Notes: a model not told the origin generated them from the sequence alone. A DNA stretch of 36,129 nucleotides from Elusimicrobia bacterium RIFOXYD2_FULL_34_15 (GCA_001800605.1 MGVS01000030.1:1-36129); one strand, 5' to 3'; counted from the stretch's first letter, positions 1 to 7,324 are shown. Made by a program: numbers and translations.

Positions 1-11
1 GGGTGGGGTAA

Positions 12-323
12 TTTTTCAATTACAACTTTGCTTCCAAAGGGGTATTTTTTCGATTACATTTCACATGCGGGATAGCCGACTTTGTAGAAATACGGATATA
101 CAACGTAGCGGGTGAATTAGTACATTCAACTGAGCTAACTGGAATGCCATCAATAATCAACAACCCGCCTACGTCGAACTTCGGCGGGGCTAGTAAATAT
201 GCTTATGAATACACTTGGGATATATCTAACAAAGCATCCGGAGTATATATTTATTTGGTGCGAGCCCATAAAGCTGGCGAGAAAACAATTAAAGTATTAA
301 AGAAGATTGCTCTAATAAAATAA
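12..323 (+). pseudogene. C-terminal remnant of a surface or secreted protein with FlgD-like Ig / sorting domain
   Basis: The reading frame that ends in TAA at 321-323 is open from position 12, just after an in-frame TAA at 9-11. Its translation contains VEIRIYNVAGELV and ASGVYIYLVRA and ends KIALIK. This is the layout of FlgD-like Ig or T9SS-type C-terminal domains: a beta-strand IYN.aGELV, then W.....ASGVYIY.v, then K...K at the end. Such domains close large extracellular proteins in several candidate phyla. Only about 103 codons are present, and the stop at 9-11 means the upstream part is either frameshifted or lost. A GC-rich palindrome at 164-189 sits in frame in the middle and adds NPPTSNFGG. 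Function of the parent protein cannot be told. It could still be the intact 3' end of a gene with a sequencing error near position 10. Confidence 0.5.
164..189. repeat. Palindromic element inserted in frame in a coding region
   Basis: The sequence CCCGCC (164-169) pairs with GGCGGG (183-188) around a TCGAA-containing centre. A close relative lies at 338-365 outside any gene. In the FlgD-like remnant it is read as NPPTSNFGG without breaking the frame, like the coding-region palindromic elements known from Rickettsia. Confidence 0.6.
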
Positions 324-337
324 AGGGTAGAAGGATG

Positions 338-365
338 GCCCGCCTACGCTGAAGCTTCGGCAAGG
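338..365. repeat. Intergenic copy of the CCCGCCTACG palindrome
   Basis: It starts with the same CCCGCCTACG as the element at 164-189 and continues with GAAGCTTCGGC, which forms its own hairpin centre. It ends in AAGG, which serves as a plausible ribosome binding site 12 bases before the ATG at 378. Confidence 0.55.
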
Positions 366-377
366 TGAAAAAACAAT

Positions 378-818
378 ATGAAATGGCGGAGAAGAAAATA
401 TTTTATACAGCCGGGGTTTCAAAGCAGAGTAATATCGAGATTCATATTGGTAGTATCCGCAATGATAATACTTACCATGGCAATCACAGTGGCATTTTAT
501 GCTTATCAAACCAAAAAAGAGACAGGACAATATTTTTATGTAACTGACCAGGTGGGTAGCGACCCAAAGGTAGTAGATAGAACTAAAATAATATTACCCG
601 CATTAATCACAGCCGCAGTAGTCGGTGTTGTACTAACGGGTATATTCGGATTATTCTTCTCGCATCGCTTGGCAGGACCTGCCTATAAAATACAAAAAAT
701 AATTGAACAACGTTTACGGGGAGAAAAAGTAGAGCCAATTACTCTGCGTAAAAACGACGAATTCAAAGACCTCGCTGAAACAGTTAATAAACTAATAATA
801 AAATTTCTTGATAAATAA
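378..818 (+). CDS. Two-TM membrane protein with a C-terminal HAMP-like domain
   Basis: The 146-residue protein has a basic N-terminus (MKWRRRK), a first membrane helix at about residues 22-43, a short extracytoplasmic loop, a second helix at about 71-94, and then a HAMP-like segment (SHRLAGPAYKIQKIIEQ ... NDEFKDLAETVNKLI). HAMP segments pass signals from a membrane sensor to a kinase, cyclase or chemotaxis output, but here the protein ends right after HAMP with no output domain. It may work as a partner for another receptor or be a truncated sensor. The ATG at 378 is preceded by AAGG at 362-365, which lies at the end of a palindromic repeat. An overlapping frame starting at 365 is a shadow. 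Confidence 0.75.
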   Translation: MKWRRRKYFIQPGFQSRVISRFILVVSAMIILTMAITVAFYAYQTKKETGQYFYVTDQVGSDPKVVDRTKIILPALITAAVVGVVLTGIFGLFFSHRLAGPAYKIQKIIEQRLRGEKVEPITLRKNDEFKDLAETVNKLIIKFLDK

Positions 819-1236
819 AAATTTCATTTCAACATATCTCTCGCAAAATTTCTTCACGATAGAAATTTGTTTTGTTCTTGATTTTAGGCATTAAAAATGT
901 TAAACTTACCTTGTGTAAAACCGCATATTTAGGGGAAATCTTTTATGGGATTTGTTAGATTAGTATTCTTTCACCTTTTGTCTATATAAGTGAAATTTGA
1001 AAATAGTCAATTTGGGTGTCTCGAGTAAGAATATATTGCACCTTTCCTTTTTATGGTGAAATCCTTTCACTTTATTTATATAATGGTGCATAGCGTTAAA
1101 AGAGAAAGAAATAAATACAATTCAATAATAATTTATTCAATGTTCACAAATAAGAGCAAATAAAGGTGACGTAGTTAGATAATACGATATTGATAAACAT
1201 AATGTAATAATATACACTCGTGTTAGGGAGAAATAT
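819..1236. other. 418-bp gene-free region with nested inverted repeats
   Basis: No convincing coding sequence is seen. TTTCAC and GTGAAA occur at 969-974 and 990-995, and again as GTGAAA-tcc-TTTCAC at 1056-1070. The latter is nested in a wider pair TGCACC (1037-1042) / GGTGCA (1085-1090). A transcribed stem-loop or a regulator binding region is possible. The right end carries the promoter of the next gene. Confidence 0.45.
1190..1218 (+). promoter_or_regulatory. Promoter with operator overlapping -10, upstream of the DUF3024 gene
   Basis: TTGATA at 1190-1195 and TACACT at 1213-1218 are 17 bases apart. The sequence ATGTAATAATATACAC at 1202-1217 overlaps the -10 and differs by one base from GTGTAATAATATACAC at 2623-2638. 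The matching location relative to -10 in two promoters suggests one shared repressor. Confidence 0.65.
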
Positions 1237-1581
1237 ATGGCTATTCCGGAAGGAGTAAAACAACAAATAGAAAATAAATTAAGAGAATACTGTAGCAATA
1301 GGATACCGGAACATGCAAGTGATATGGTCAAATTGGATTTTAAAATCAAGGGTAATTCTATTACTCTTTTTGAAATGAGACCAGCATTCGATAAGACAAA
1401 TGAATGGGTAGATATTGTTATCGCTCAATTTAGGCATAATCCTGAAAATTCATTTTGGACATTATATTGTGCGGACCGCAATTCAAAATGGAATAGATAT
1501 ATAGATACAGATCCCACCGAAGATTTTGATAAATTACTAAAAGAAGTTGAAAAAGACCCTACCGGTATATTTTGGGGTTAA
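1237..1581 (+). CDS. DUF3024 family protein
   Basis: The 114-residue protein is full length for the small DUF3024 family. It has the N-terminal helix (IENKLREYCSNRIPEH), a beta-strand core with FEMRPAFD, the central IAQFRHNPENSFWTLYCADR, the motif KWNRY and a C-terminal KDPTGIFWG. Family members are of unknown biochemical function and are often near toxin-antitoxin or stress genes. GGGAG at 1226-1230 gives a ribosome binding site at good distance from the ATG. Its promoter shares an operator with the HTH-nucleotidyltransferase gene at 2664, so the two are probably co-regulated although hicBA lies between them. The family assignment is from pattern memory. Confidence 0.75.
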   Translation: MAIPEGVKQQIENKLREYCSNRIPEHASDMVKLDFKIKGNSITLFEMRPAFDKTNEWVDIVIAQFRHNPENSFWTLYCADRNSKWNRYIDTDPTEDFDKLLKEVEKDPTGIFWG

Positions 1582-1726
1582 GAAAATATTGGAAAACAGA
1601 TAAAATCTGTAAATTGTAGAAATTTTATAATTTTTTTGTAAACCGCAATTAAATAAAAACTACAGAATTACTAATTTAATTTTAACATTGAAATCATAAT
1701 GTGTATAATATAATAAACGTATGTAT

Positions 1727-1853
1727 ATTGTAATAGACAATAAATAAAACTATGAATAAAAACATTGATATTTCTAATATCGCTGACTCCGCAATAACAA
1801 TCGGAATTGTCCTACTGATTTACCATTCAATGTTCTCAAAACAAAGTTATTGA
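1727..1853 (+). pseudogene. lspA 3'-end fragment, copy 1
   Basis: An ATG at 1752 opens 33 codons ending at TGA 1851-1853. The translation contains SNIADSAITIGIVLLI, the last catalytic-Asp motif and final membrane helix of lipoprotein signal peptidase (LspA). The rest of lspA is absent. The stretch from 1727 is repeated at 2443-2567 with high identity, including about 45 bases in front of the lspA part. lspA is commonly next to lgt, and lgt is 2 kb downstream. The short ORF is unlikely to be functional, since the other active-site Asp and three helices are missing. Confidence 0.7.
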
Positions 1854-1878
1854 CAGAATAGCATTTTTTAGTTATACT
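1850..1878 (+). promoter_or_regulatory. Promoter of hicBA
   Basis: TTGACA (1850-1855), a 17-base spacer and TATACT (1873-1878) form a near-consensus vegetative promoter. It starts within the end of the lspA fragment. GCGGAGGAAAA at 1902-1912 is the ribosome binding site for hicB. Confidence 0.75.
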
Positions 1879-1913
1879 TTTGTTATAGAATTGAAATTAC
1901 CTGCGGAGGAAAA

Positions 1914-2138
1914 ATGTTCAATAAATTTACAGTTTTAATTGAAAAAGATGAAGATGGAATGTTGATAGCTAAAGTTCCTGATTTACCGGGGTGTCATACT
2001 CAAGCAAAAACAATACCAGAACTTTTGAAGCGAATTAAGGAAGCAATTGAATTATGTTTAGAAGTTAAAAAATTACACCATGAAAAGATTTCTCCTGTAG
2101 AATTTGTAGGTGTTCAACAAATAGAATTGAGAGTATGA
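1914..2138 (+). CDS. hicB: HicB-type antitoxin
   Basis: The 74-residue protein has the HicB partial RNase H fold signature: FTVLIEKDEDGMLIAKVPDLPGCHTQAKTI followed by a helix (ELLKRIKEAIELCLE). HicB proteins of this size lack a separate DNA-binding tail or use the C-terminal strand for dimerisation. It neutralises HicA by masking its active site and usually represses the operon. The gene overlaps hicA by four bases (ATGA at 2135-2138). A strong ribosome binding site precedes the ATG, and the promoter at 1850 fits. HicB before HicA is one of the two usual orders. Confidence 0.9.
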   Translation: MFNKFTVLIEKDEDGMLIAKVPDLPGCHTQAKTIPELLKRIKEAIELCLEVKKLHHEKISPVEFVGVQQIELRV

Positions 2139-2359
2139 CAAGATTAAGGGCAATTACATCACGAGAATTGTGTAAAAAGTTGAAAAAGACCGGTTTTGTT
2201 ATGATTCGTCAAAAAGGTAGCCATACTTTCTGGCGTCATAATGATGGACGTTGCACGGTAGTGCCTATTCATAAAGGTGAAGATATTGGTAAAGGATTAT
2301 TTCGTAGTATTCTTAATGAAATACAAATGGAAGTTGAAGAATTTGAAAAAATAAAATAA
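2135..2359 (+). CDS. hicA: HicA-type mRNA interferase toxin
   Basis: The 74-residue protein matches the HicA/YcfA double-stranded RNA-binding-like fold: SRELCKKLKKTGFVMIRQKGSH, then TFWRHNDGRCTVVPIHKGEDIGKGLFRSIL. The His in KGSH is the catalytic residue of the family and is present, so the toxin looks active. The start overlaps the end of hicB, so translation is coupled. A terminator follows at 2376, so the pair forms a closed two-gene cassette between two lspA-tail repeats. Confidence 0.92.
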   Translation: MTRLRAITSRELCKKLKKTGFVMIRQKGSHTFWRHNDGRCTVVPIHKGEDIGKGLFRSILNEIQMEVEEFEKIK

Positions 2360-2375
2360 TAAAGATTAAAAATAT

Positions 2376-2409
2376 AAAAAGCAGATATTTTAAAATGCCT
2401 GCTTTTTTT
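2376..2409 (+). terminator. Rho-independent terminator after hicA
   Basis: AAAAAGCAG (2376-2384) pairs with CTGCTTTTT (2399-2407) and runs into T residues. It ends the hicBA unit. Confidence 0.75.
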
Positions 2410-2442
2410 ATGTTTAAATAAGGATTTGGCTACTGAATATAA

Positions 2443-2567
2443 ATTGTAATAGACAATAAATAAAACTATGAATAAAAACATTGATATTTAATATCGCTGA
2501 CTCCGCAATAACAATCGGAATTGTCCTGCTGATTCTTCACTCCGTATTCTCCAGAGAAAATATTTAG
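2443..2567 (+). pseudogene. lspA 3'-end fragment, copy 2
   Basis: This repeats 1727-1853 with a 2-base deletion after GATATTT, so the short frame starting at ATG 2468 stops at once (MNKNID then I and stop). In the shifted frame NIADSAITIGIVLLI is followed by LHSVFSRENI and a TAG at 2565-2567. Its tail differs from that of copy 1 (YHSMFSKQSY). The two copies are therefore not identical, and either a duplication has aged or two related lspA ends were brought together. Confidence 0.7.
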
Positions 2568-2588
2568 TTAATTGACATCTTTTTTCAC

Positions 2589-2638
2589 TTGACAGATTCA
2601 GTGTAATATTATACACTTATAGGTGTAATAATATACAC
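2589..2638 (+). promoter_or_regulatory. Promoter with double dyad operator upstream of the HTH-nucleotidyltransferase gene
   Basis: TTGACA (2589-2594), a 17-base spacer and TACACT (2612-2617) form the promoter. Two operator-like sites of GTGTA-N6-TACAC form lie at 2601-2616 (GTGTAATATTATACAC) and 2623-2638 (GTGTAATAATATACAC). They are 22 bases apart, which is two helical turns. The first overlaps the -10. The arrangement fits cooperative repression, most simply by the HTH protein encoded next. Confidence 0.75.
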
Positions 2639-2663
2639 TCATGGTATTTGGGAGCAAACAGTT

Positions 2664-3209
2664 ATGATTTCATTAAATTCGAAAATAACAAAAAATATAT
2701 TAGGATATTTATTTCTTCATGATACTGAAACACTCTATGTTAATGAGATGATAAGAAAATTTAACATAGATAAGAGGAATACGGCTAAAAAATTAAAAGA
2801 GTTAGAAAATGAAGGAATACTTAATAGCGAAAAAAGAGGTATAGAGATATATTATTCTCTAAATAAACAGTATCCACTTTTTCAAGAATATAAAAAAATA
2901 ATTTTTAAGACATATGGCATAGAACATCAACTAAAATATTGTCTGCAAGGTGTAAAAGGTGTGAAAGAAGCATATATTGTGGGTTCATATGCTAAAAATC
3001 AGATGGATTCATCAAGTGATATAGATGTGCTGGTGATTGGAAATGCCGATACATTGGAATTAAATAAAAAAATTTCAAATCTGCAAAAAAATATTAATAG
3101 GGAACTTAATATAATAAATATTGGCAAAAATGAACTAAATAAGAAAAAAATAGCCAAAGATTCATTTATTGAAAATATTTTCAAAAATAAAAAAATAAGA
3201 TTAATATGA
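2664..3209 (+). CDS. Winged-HTH / MNT-type nucleotidyltransferase, antitoxin of a HEPN-MNT module
   Basis: The 181-residue protein has two parts. Residues about 5-70 form a winged helix with a MarR/ArsR-like look (YVNEMIRKFNIDKRNTAKKLKELENEG). Residues about 92-181 form a minimal nucleotidyltransferase domain with GSYAKNQMDSSSDIDVLVIG, which contains the GS motif and the paired acidic DxD. Small nucleotidyltransferases next to HEPN proteins act as antitoxins, some of them by adding AMP to the HEPN toxin. The HTH fusion suggests that it also controls its own promoter, where two dyads are seen. Its stop overlaps the start of the HEPN gene (ATGA at 3206-3209). Catalytic activity is inferred from the intact motif only. 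Confidence 0.85.
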   Translation: MISLNSKITKNILGYLFLHDTETLYVNEMIRKFNIDKRNTAKKLKELENEGILNSEKRGIEIYYSLNKQYPLFQEYKKIIFKTYGIEHQLKYCLQGVKGVKEAYIVGSYAKNQMDSSSDIDVLVIGNADTLELNKKISNLQKNINRELNIINIGKNELNKKKIAKDSFIENIFKNKKIRLI

Positions 3210-3625
3210 ATGAAAATAATAGTTTTAGAAAAATTAAATTTAGTAATGAACAAATAAATAGTTACTTGAAAAATGCAAAAAAAGATTTAAAAATTGCTAA
3301 AGAAGATAATATTCCTGAAGTGAAATTTAATTATTCATATAATTCTTTGTTAAAAGCCGGAATTACTTTGATAGCAGGAATAAGCGGATTGAAAGTAAGA
3401 AGCATTTAAGGGCATCATATAAAAATACTGGAAAGGATGAGTAAGATATTAAAAGATGATTCTATATTTGACATTGGAAATGCTATGAGAATGAAAAGAA
3501 ATGCAGATTTATATGAAGGTGGAATTATAATATCTGAAAAAGAAAGTAAGGATTATTGTAGGTATGCAGAAAAAGTAATTGAAAGAGTGGAATTTTTAAT
3601 GCTAGAAAAAATGAAAGAGTCCTAA
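3206..3625 (+). pseudogene. HEPN-domain toxin gene with a TAA stop inside the RX4-6H motif
   Basis: Two open stretches in the same frame (3206-3409 and 3410-3625) join into one 139-codon HEPN protein split only by TAA at 3407-3409. The first half has NYSYNSLLKAGITLIA and ends GLKVRSI; the second continues GHHIKILERM and MKRNADLYEGGIIISEKE. HEPN RNases use an RX4-6H motif, and here R-S-I-stop-G-H spans the nonsense codon. No frameshift is needed, since one base change would restore the gene. Translation is coupled to the nucleotidyltransferase gene. A nonsense inactivation of a toxin beside an intact antitoxin is plausible; sequencing error or readthrough are the alternatives. Restart at ATG 3437 would lack the Arg and both histidines. 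Confidence 0.85.
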
Positions 3626-3679
3626 TTGTACCTATAATTTAAAAATATTTGCTATAGAAGATAAATAAATGACAATACC

Positions 3680-3795
3680 AGAAATCAGTATGAATCAGTT
3701 CAGTTTTCAGTATTCATCATCGTTGTCCATCAGTATTCATCAGTTTTGACCATCAGTCTTAATTGGGTTTTATTTTTCAGTATAAATCAGTTTTA
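3680..3795. repeat. Degenerate CAGTATTCATCAG repeats
   Basis: Short copies of TCAGTATTCATCAG, AATCAGTATGAATCAG and CAGTATAAATCAG occur at irregular spacing in the gene-free stretch before lgt. They look like decayed low-complexity repeats. No CRISPR-like regular spacing is present. Confidence 0.5.
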
Positions 3796-3831
3796 AATCG
3801 TTTTAATCGTATATTAATAAATATAACCACC

Positions 3832-3869
3832 AATTTTTAATCCCGCAACAACCTCGGGACAAGTTTTTT
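3832..3869. repeat. Dispersed palindromic element, family B, copy 1
   Basis: TCCCG (3841-3845) pairs with CGGGA (3855-3859), flanked by AATTTTTAA and CAAGTTTTTT. The reverse complement of the whole unit recurs at 13512-13549 with few changes. It lies 27 bases before lgt. Confidence 0.65.
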
Positions 3870-3895
3870 AATTTTAAATTTTTAATTGATTCTCT

Positions 3896-4669
3896 ATGTT
3901 TCCAACTCTTCTTCAATTAGGTTTTATAGAAATTCATACATACGGTGTTTTTGTTGCACTTGGTTTTTTTATTGGTTTAAAAGTACTTCTGTATTATGGT
4001 AAAAAAATAAATATTTCGGTATCTATGATTGAATCACTGACATTTTTAGTGTTTATTTTTTCGATATTAGGTGCTCGTATTTTTTATGTTTTAATTTCCT
4101 GGAATGAATTTAACAATAATTTAATAGATATATTTAAAGTATGGCAAGGCGGACTTGTTTTTTGGGGCGGTTTTTTAGGTGGTGCATTGACGGTTATAAT
4201 TTTTGCACTAAAAAACAAAATTTCGATATGGAAAATGGGTGATGCTTTTGCACCTGCTTTAGCAATCGGGCATGCACTTGGCAGAATCGGATGTTTTTTT
4301 GCCGGTTGTTGCTACGGAAAACCGACTGACGTATTTTTTGGCGTGCTTTTTCCAAAAGAATCACTGGCACCTTGTGATGTTAAGCGGTTGCCTACACAAT
4401 TGATTTCGGCGGTTTTACTTCTTATATTGTTTTTCATTTTAAGATATTTTTGGAACAAAAAAAGATTTGACGGGCAGGTTATGTTAATTTATGCTATTCT
4501 TTTTTCTTTAGGAAGATTTTTCCTTGAGTTTTTTAGAGACGATTTCAGGGGGAATGTGGTTTTAGGGATTACACCGACTCAAATTATAGCAATTTTAGTT
4601 TTTGTTATTAGTTTTATATTATATTATGTGATTGCTAAGAAACCAACAATCACTGATTACACAGATTAA
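3896..4669 (+). CDS. lgt: Prolipoprotein diacylglyceryl transferase
   Basis: Lgt transfers a diacylglyceryl group from phosphatidylglycerol to the lipobox cysteine of prelipoproteins in the inner membrane. The 257-residue protein has about seven membrane helices and the family blocks GVFVALGFFIGL, WQGGLVFWGGFLGG, the Lgt signature GHALGRIGCFFAGCCYG and LGRFFLEFFRDD. The last ten residues (KKPTITDYTD) are coded by an ATTACACAGATTA repeat that has run into the 3' end, so the native C-terminus was probably replaced. No clear Shine-Dalgarno precedes the ATG. Fragments of lspA, the next enzyme of the pathway, lie upstream, and a lipobox protein is coded at 12675. Confidence 0.95.
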   Translation: MFPTLLQLGFIEIHTYGVFVALGFFIGLKVLLYYGKKINISVSMIESLTFLVFIFSILGARIFYVLISWNEFNNNLIDIFKVWQGGLVFWGGFLGGALTVIIFALKNKISIWKMGDAFAPALAIGHALGRIGCFFAGCCYGKPTDVFFGVLFPKESLAPCDVKRLPTQLISAVLLLILFFILRYFWNKKRFDGQVMLIYAILFSLGRFFLEFFRDDFRGNVVLGITPTQIIAILVFVISFILYYVIAKKPTITDYTD

Positions 4670-4695
4670 GAACACAGATTACACAGATTATGACT
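4649..4695. repeat. CACAGATTACACAGATTA repeat overlapping the lgt stop
   Basis: Tandem copies of ATTACACAGATTA begin inside the last codons of lgt and continue past the stop at 4667-4669. A shorter relative (CGATTACACAGATAATTA) appears near 28418. Confidence 0.55.
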
Positions 4696-4768
4696 TGTCG
4701 CTAGATCCCGTAATTGTCTCTAAAAATCCGTGTAATTAAGAGTGATGAGGACTTTTCAAGGCTTCAAT

Positions 4769-5668
4769 ATGGAAAAACAAGAAAAAATTATTTGTGATGT
4801 AAATAGAACCCGTTTGGATAGTTTTTTAAAAGAAAAATATCCGGATTATTCGCGCGGTTATTTTCAGCGGTTAATAAAAAACGGATTTGTTAATATTAAC
4901 GGGAAACCATCACAATCCGGGCATAGATTACGTCTTGATGATGTCATTGAGATTGAATTTGCAAATAAAGAAGAAAAGATATTAGCTAAGGAAATACCGT
5001 TAGATATAATTTACGAAGATAAGGATATTATTGTTGTTAATAAACAGCCGGACCTCGTAGTTCATCCGGCAGGCAGACATAAAACAGATACACTTGTTAA
5101 CGGGCTGTTGTTCTATTTAAAAGGTAAGATTGCTCCGTTTCTTGTTCATCGTTTAGATAAAGATACTTCGGGAATTCTCGTAGTTGCATTGAATGAAAAA
5201 GCAAAAGAATTTTTATCAAGGCAATTTCAGCAGCGGACTATTGATAAAAAATATTCGGCGATTGTTAAGGGTATAATCAAGGAACCGGAAGGTGTAATTG
5301 ATGCACCATTAGGAAGGTCAAATGAGGATAGAAAGAAATTCGTTGTTGGTCCGATGTCGGATAGAAAATCAAAGACATCATTTAAAGTTTTAGATAGATT
5401 AAAAAATGCTACTTATCTTGAGGTTAAACCATTTACCGGCAGAACTCATCAGATAAGAGTCCATCTTGCTTATATCGGGCATCCTATTTTGGGCGATATT
5501 GAATACGGGAATGCATCGGAAGTTACAAATAGGCAGTTGTTGCATGCATTGAGCATAGGATTTCTTCATCCATCAACTAAAAAAAAGGTTGAGTTTTCCG
5601 CACCGCTACCGGAGGATTTTAAAAAAGCATTAAAATTATTAAAGGCAGAGAAAGAGGTTAGAGGTTAG
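4769..5668 (+). CDS. rluD: RluD-type 23S rRNA pseudouridine synthase
   Basis: The 299-residue protein has an N-terminal S4 RNA-binding domain (RLDSFLKEKYPDYSRGYFQRL, about residues 14-65, broken here as RLDSFLKEKY and SRGYFQRLIK) and the RluA-family catalytic domain. HRLDKDTSG at residues 127-135 carries the catalytic Asp130, and GRTHQIRVH and HPILGD follow. RluD modifies helix 69 of 23S rRNA. In-frame starts also exist at 4742 (GTG) and 4745 (ATG), but ATG 4769 has AAGG a few bases before it, and the extra residues MMRTFQGFN lie in repeat-derived DNA. lgt-rluD adjacency is common. RluC-like specificity cannot be excluded. Confidence 0.9.
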   Translation: MEKQEKIICDVNRTRLDSFLKEKYPDYSRGYFQRLIKNGFVNINGKPSQSGHRLRLDDVIEIEFANKEEKILAKEIPLDIIYEDKDIIVVNKQPDLVVHPAGRHKTDTLVNGLLFYLKGKIAPFLVHRLDKDTSGILVVALNEKAKEFLSRQFQQRTIDKKYSAIVKGIIKEPEGVIDAPLGRSNEDRKKFVVGPMSDRKSKTSFKVLDRLKNATYLEVKPFTGRTHQIRVHLAYIGHPILGDIEYGNASEVTNRQLLHALSIGFLHPSTKKKVEFSAPLPEDFKKALKLLKAEKEVRG

Positions 5669-5772
5669 GGGATAGGGGTTGGTTTTGAAATTAATCAAAT
5701 AAGATGTTTAAACCATTACTTTCTACCTTTCTACCCTTCTCCCTTTTTACCTCTTGAAAGTTAGGATATTGT

Positions 5773-6285
5773 ATGAACAAAATATATTATTATTTAATTA
5801 TTATGTATTTTTTGGCAAGTGGCTATTTATATTCTCAAGATGTACAGAATTTAAAAATTTCAGACAATGATATTGCTATAATGAAATTGAAGGATAGTAT
5901 TGTAGAAATTAGTAGTTCTATTGCAAATATTATAAATGCTATAGAAACTTCGGGAAATATATCAAATACTATGAATGAAAAATTAATCAATATTGAACAG
6001 CAGATTGTAAAAATAAGTAAAGAAATTGAAGAAATATTGGTAATTAACCAACGAATTACTGATTTGGATGTCGGAAATAAAAAGGAACTAGAATTGATAA
6101 AAAATAGAATTAAATCCAATGAAGATGCTTCTAAAATTATTTTAAGCGATATTTACAATTTACGCGAAGATATTAATGCCGGAAGAAAACCCGTTTTAAA
6201 TGCTAAAAAACCAATAAAAGAGTATGTACCATATATAGCTTTGGGCGTATCCGTACTTTCCTTCATAATCGCTGTTGCACATTAG
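5773..6285 (+). CDS. Coiled-coil protein with signal peptide and C-terminal TM
   Basis: I do not recognise this family. The 170-residue protein has a cleavable-looking signal (hydrophobic YYYLIIMYFLASGYLYS, then QD). A long helix rich in I/E/N follows (about residues 30-130) with heptad-like spacing of Ile and Leu. A C-terminal membrane helix is at about 152-169 (YIALGVSVLSFIIAVAH). It is likely anchored in the membrane with the coiled coil outside the cytoplasm. GTTAGGA at 5760-5766 serves as ribosome binding site. It stands alone between rluD and ilvE. Confidence 0.7.
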   Translation: MNKIYYYLIIMYFLASGYLYSQDVQNLKISDNDIAIMKLKDSIVEISSSIANIINAIETSGNISNTMNEKLINIEQQIVKISKEIEEILVINQRITDLDVGNKKELELIKNRIKSNEDASKIILSDIYNLREDINAGRKPVLNAKKPIKEYVPYIALGVSVLSFIIAVAH

Positions 6286-6298
6286 ACTCAAAACTTCA

Positions 6299-6327
6299 TT
6301 GACAAACCTATAGAATTATTATAGAAT
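6299..6327 (+). promoter_or_regulatory. Promoter of ilvE
   Basis: TTGACA (6299-6304), 17 bases, TAGAAT (6322-6327). A GGAGG at 6354-6358 gives the ribosome binding site for ilvE. Confidence 0.65.
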
Positions 6328-6365
6328 TAATATTACATAAACCTAATGAATTCGGAGGTTTTTTT

Positions 6366-7286
6366 ATGAGTTTAAATAAAGGTAAAATATGGTTTGATGG
6401 AAAATTAGTTGACTGGCAAGATGCTAAAATCCATGTATTGTCTCATGTTGTACATTACGGTTCTTCGATTTTTGAAGGAATCAGATGTTATAATACTGAA
6501 AAAGGACCGGCTATATTCAGATTGGAAGCACATATCGACCGGCTTTATGATTCAGCAAAAATATATAGAATGGATATTCCTTTTACAAAAGAAGAGTTTC
6601 TTAATGCATGTGTTGAAGTTGTTAAAATCAATAAATTTAAGGAATGTTATATCCGTCCTGTTGTTTTCCGCGGATATGGTGAGCTGGGAGTAAATCCTTT
6701 AAAAAATCCTATTAATTGCGCTGTAGCTGCATGGGAATGGGGTGCATATCTTGGAAAAGAAGCATTAGAAAAAGGTGCGTCGGTTCATGTATCTTCATGG
6801 CGCCGCCCGGCACCTGATACCTTTCCGGCACTTGCAAAAGCAGGCGGAAATTATTTGAATTCCCAACTTATAAAGATGGAAGCAATAAATAGCGGATATG
6901 ATGAAGCAATTGTTTTAGACGTTTACGGTTATGTTTCAGAAGCATCCGGCGAGAATATTTTTATTATTAAAAACGGCGTAATTTTTACTCCGCCTACCGG
7001 TTCATCTATACTTGCAGGTATTACTAGGCATACTGTATTTAGTATTGCAAGAGATATGGATATGAGAATCGAACAGCACTCAATTCCAAGAGAGTCGTTA
7101 TATATAGCTGACGAGGTTTTTTTGACCGGTACGGCAGCCGAAGTTACACCAGTTTCTAAAATAGATAAAATCATTATCGGAACAGGAAAATGCGGCGAGG
7201 TAACTAAAAAACTTCAGACACAGTATTTTAATCTGATAAAAGGGAAAACCAAAGATAAATATAACTGGTTGACCTACGTGAAGTAG
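6366..7286 (+). CDS. ilvE: Branched-chain amino acid aminotransferase
   Basis: This class IV PLP enzyme interconverts branched-chain amino acids and their 2-oxo acids using glutamate/2-oxoglutarate. The 306-residue protein is full length. It has [13 protein letters not shown] near the start, the AKAGGNYL block with PLP lysine K158, the family signature [20 protein letters not shown], and GTAAEVTPV. The last part (WLTYV) is typical for group I IlvE. It has its own promoter and a strong GGAGG site, and no other branched-chain genes are beside it. Confidence 0.95.
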   Translation: MSLNKGKIWFDGKLVDWQDAKIHVLSHVVHYGSSIFEGIRCYNTEKGPAIFRLEAHIDRLYDSAKIYRMDIPFTKEEFLNACVEVVKINKFKECYIRPVVFRGYGELGVNPLKNPINCAVAAWEWGAYLGKEALEKGASVHVSSWRRPAPDTFPALAKAGGNYLNSQLIKMEAINSGYDEAIVLDVYGYVSEASGENIFIIKNGVIFTPPTGSSILAGITRHTVFSIARDMDMRIEQHSIPRESLYIADEVFLTGTAAEVTPVSKIDKIIIGTGKCGEVTKKLQTQYFNLIKGKTKDKYNWLTYVK

Positions 7287-7324
7287 AAAAGAGGCAGGTG
7301 AAGGGGTAGATAGGGAGAAGGGTA

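Noticed and set aside
365-547. 60-codon frame starting at GTG 365
   Set aside because: It overlaps the HAMP protein in another frame, has no domain and its start codon is inside the palindromic repeat.
3437-3625. Separate small gene starting at ATG 3437
   Set aside because: It is in the same frame as the HEPN gene upstream and continues its domain; it is better read as the second half of one broken gene.
3680-3795. Possible CRISPR array from repeated CAGTATTCATCAG phrases
   Set aside because: Repeats are too short, vary in sequence and have no regular spacer length; no cas genes are near.
1-3895. Insertion sequence or prophage as the source of the accessory genes
   Set aside because: No transposase, integrase or phage gene is present, and no terminal inverted repeats were found around the region.
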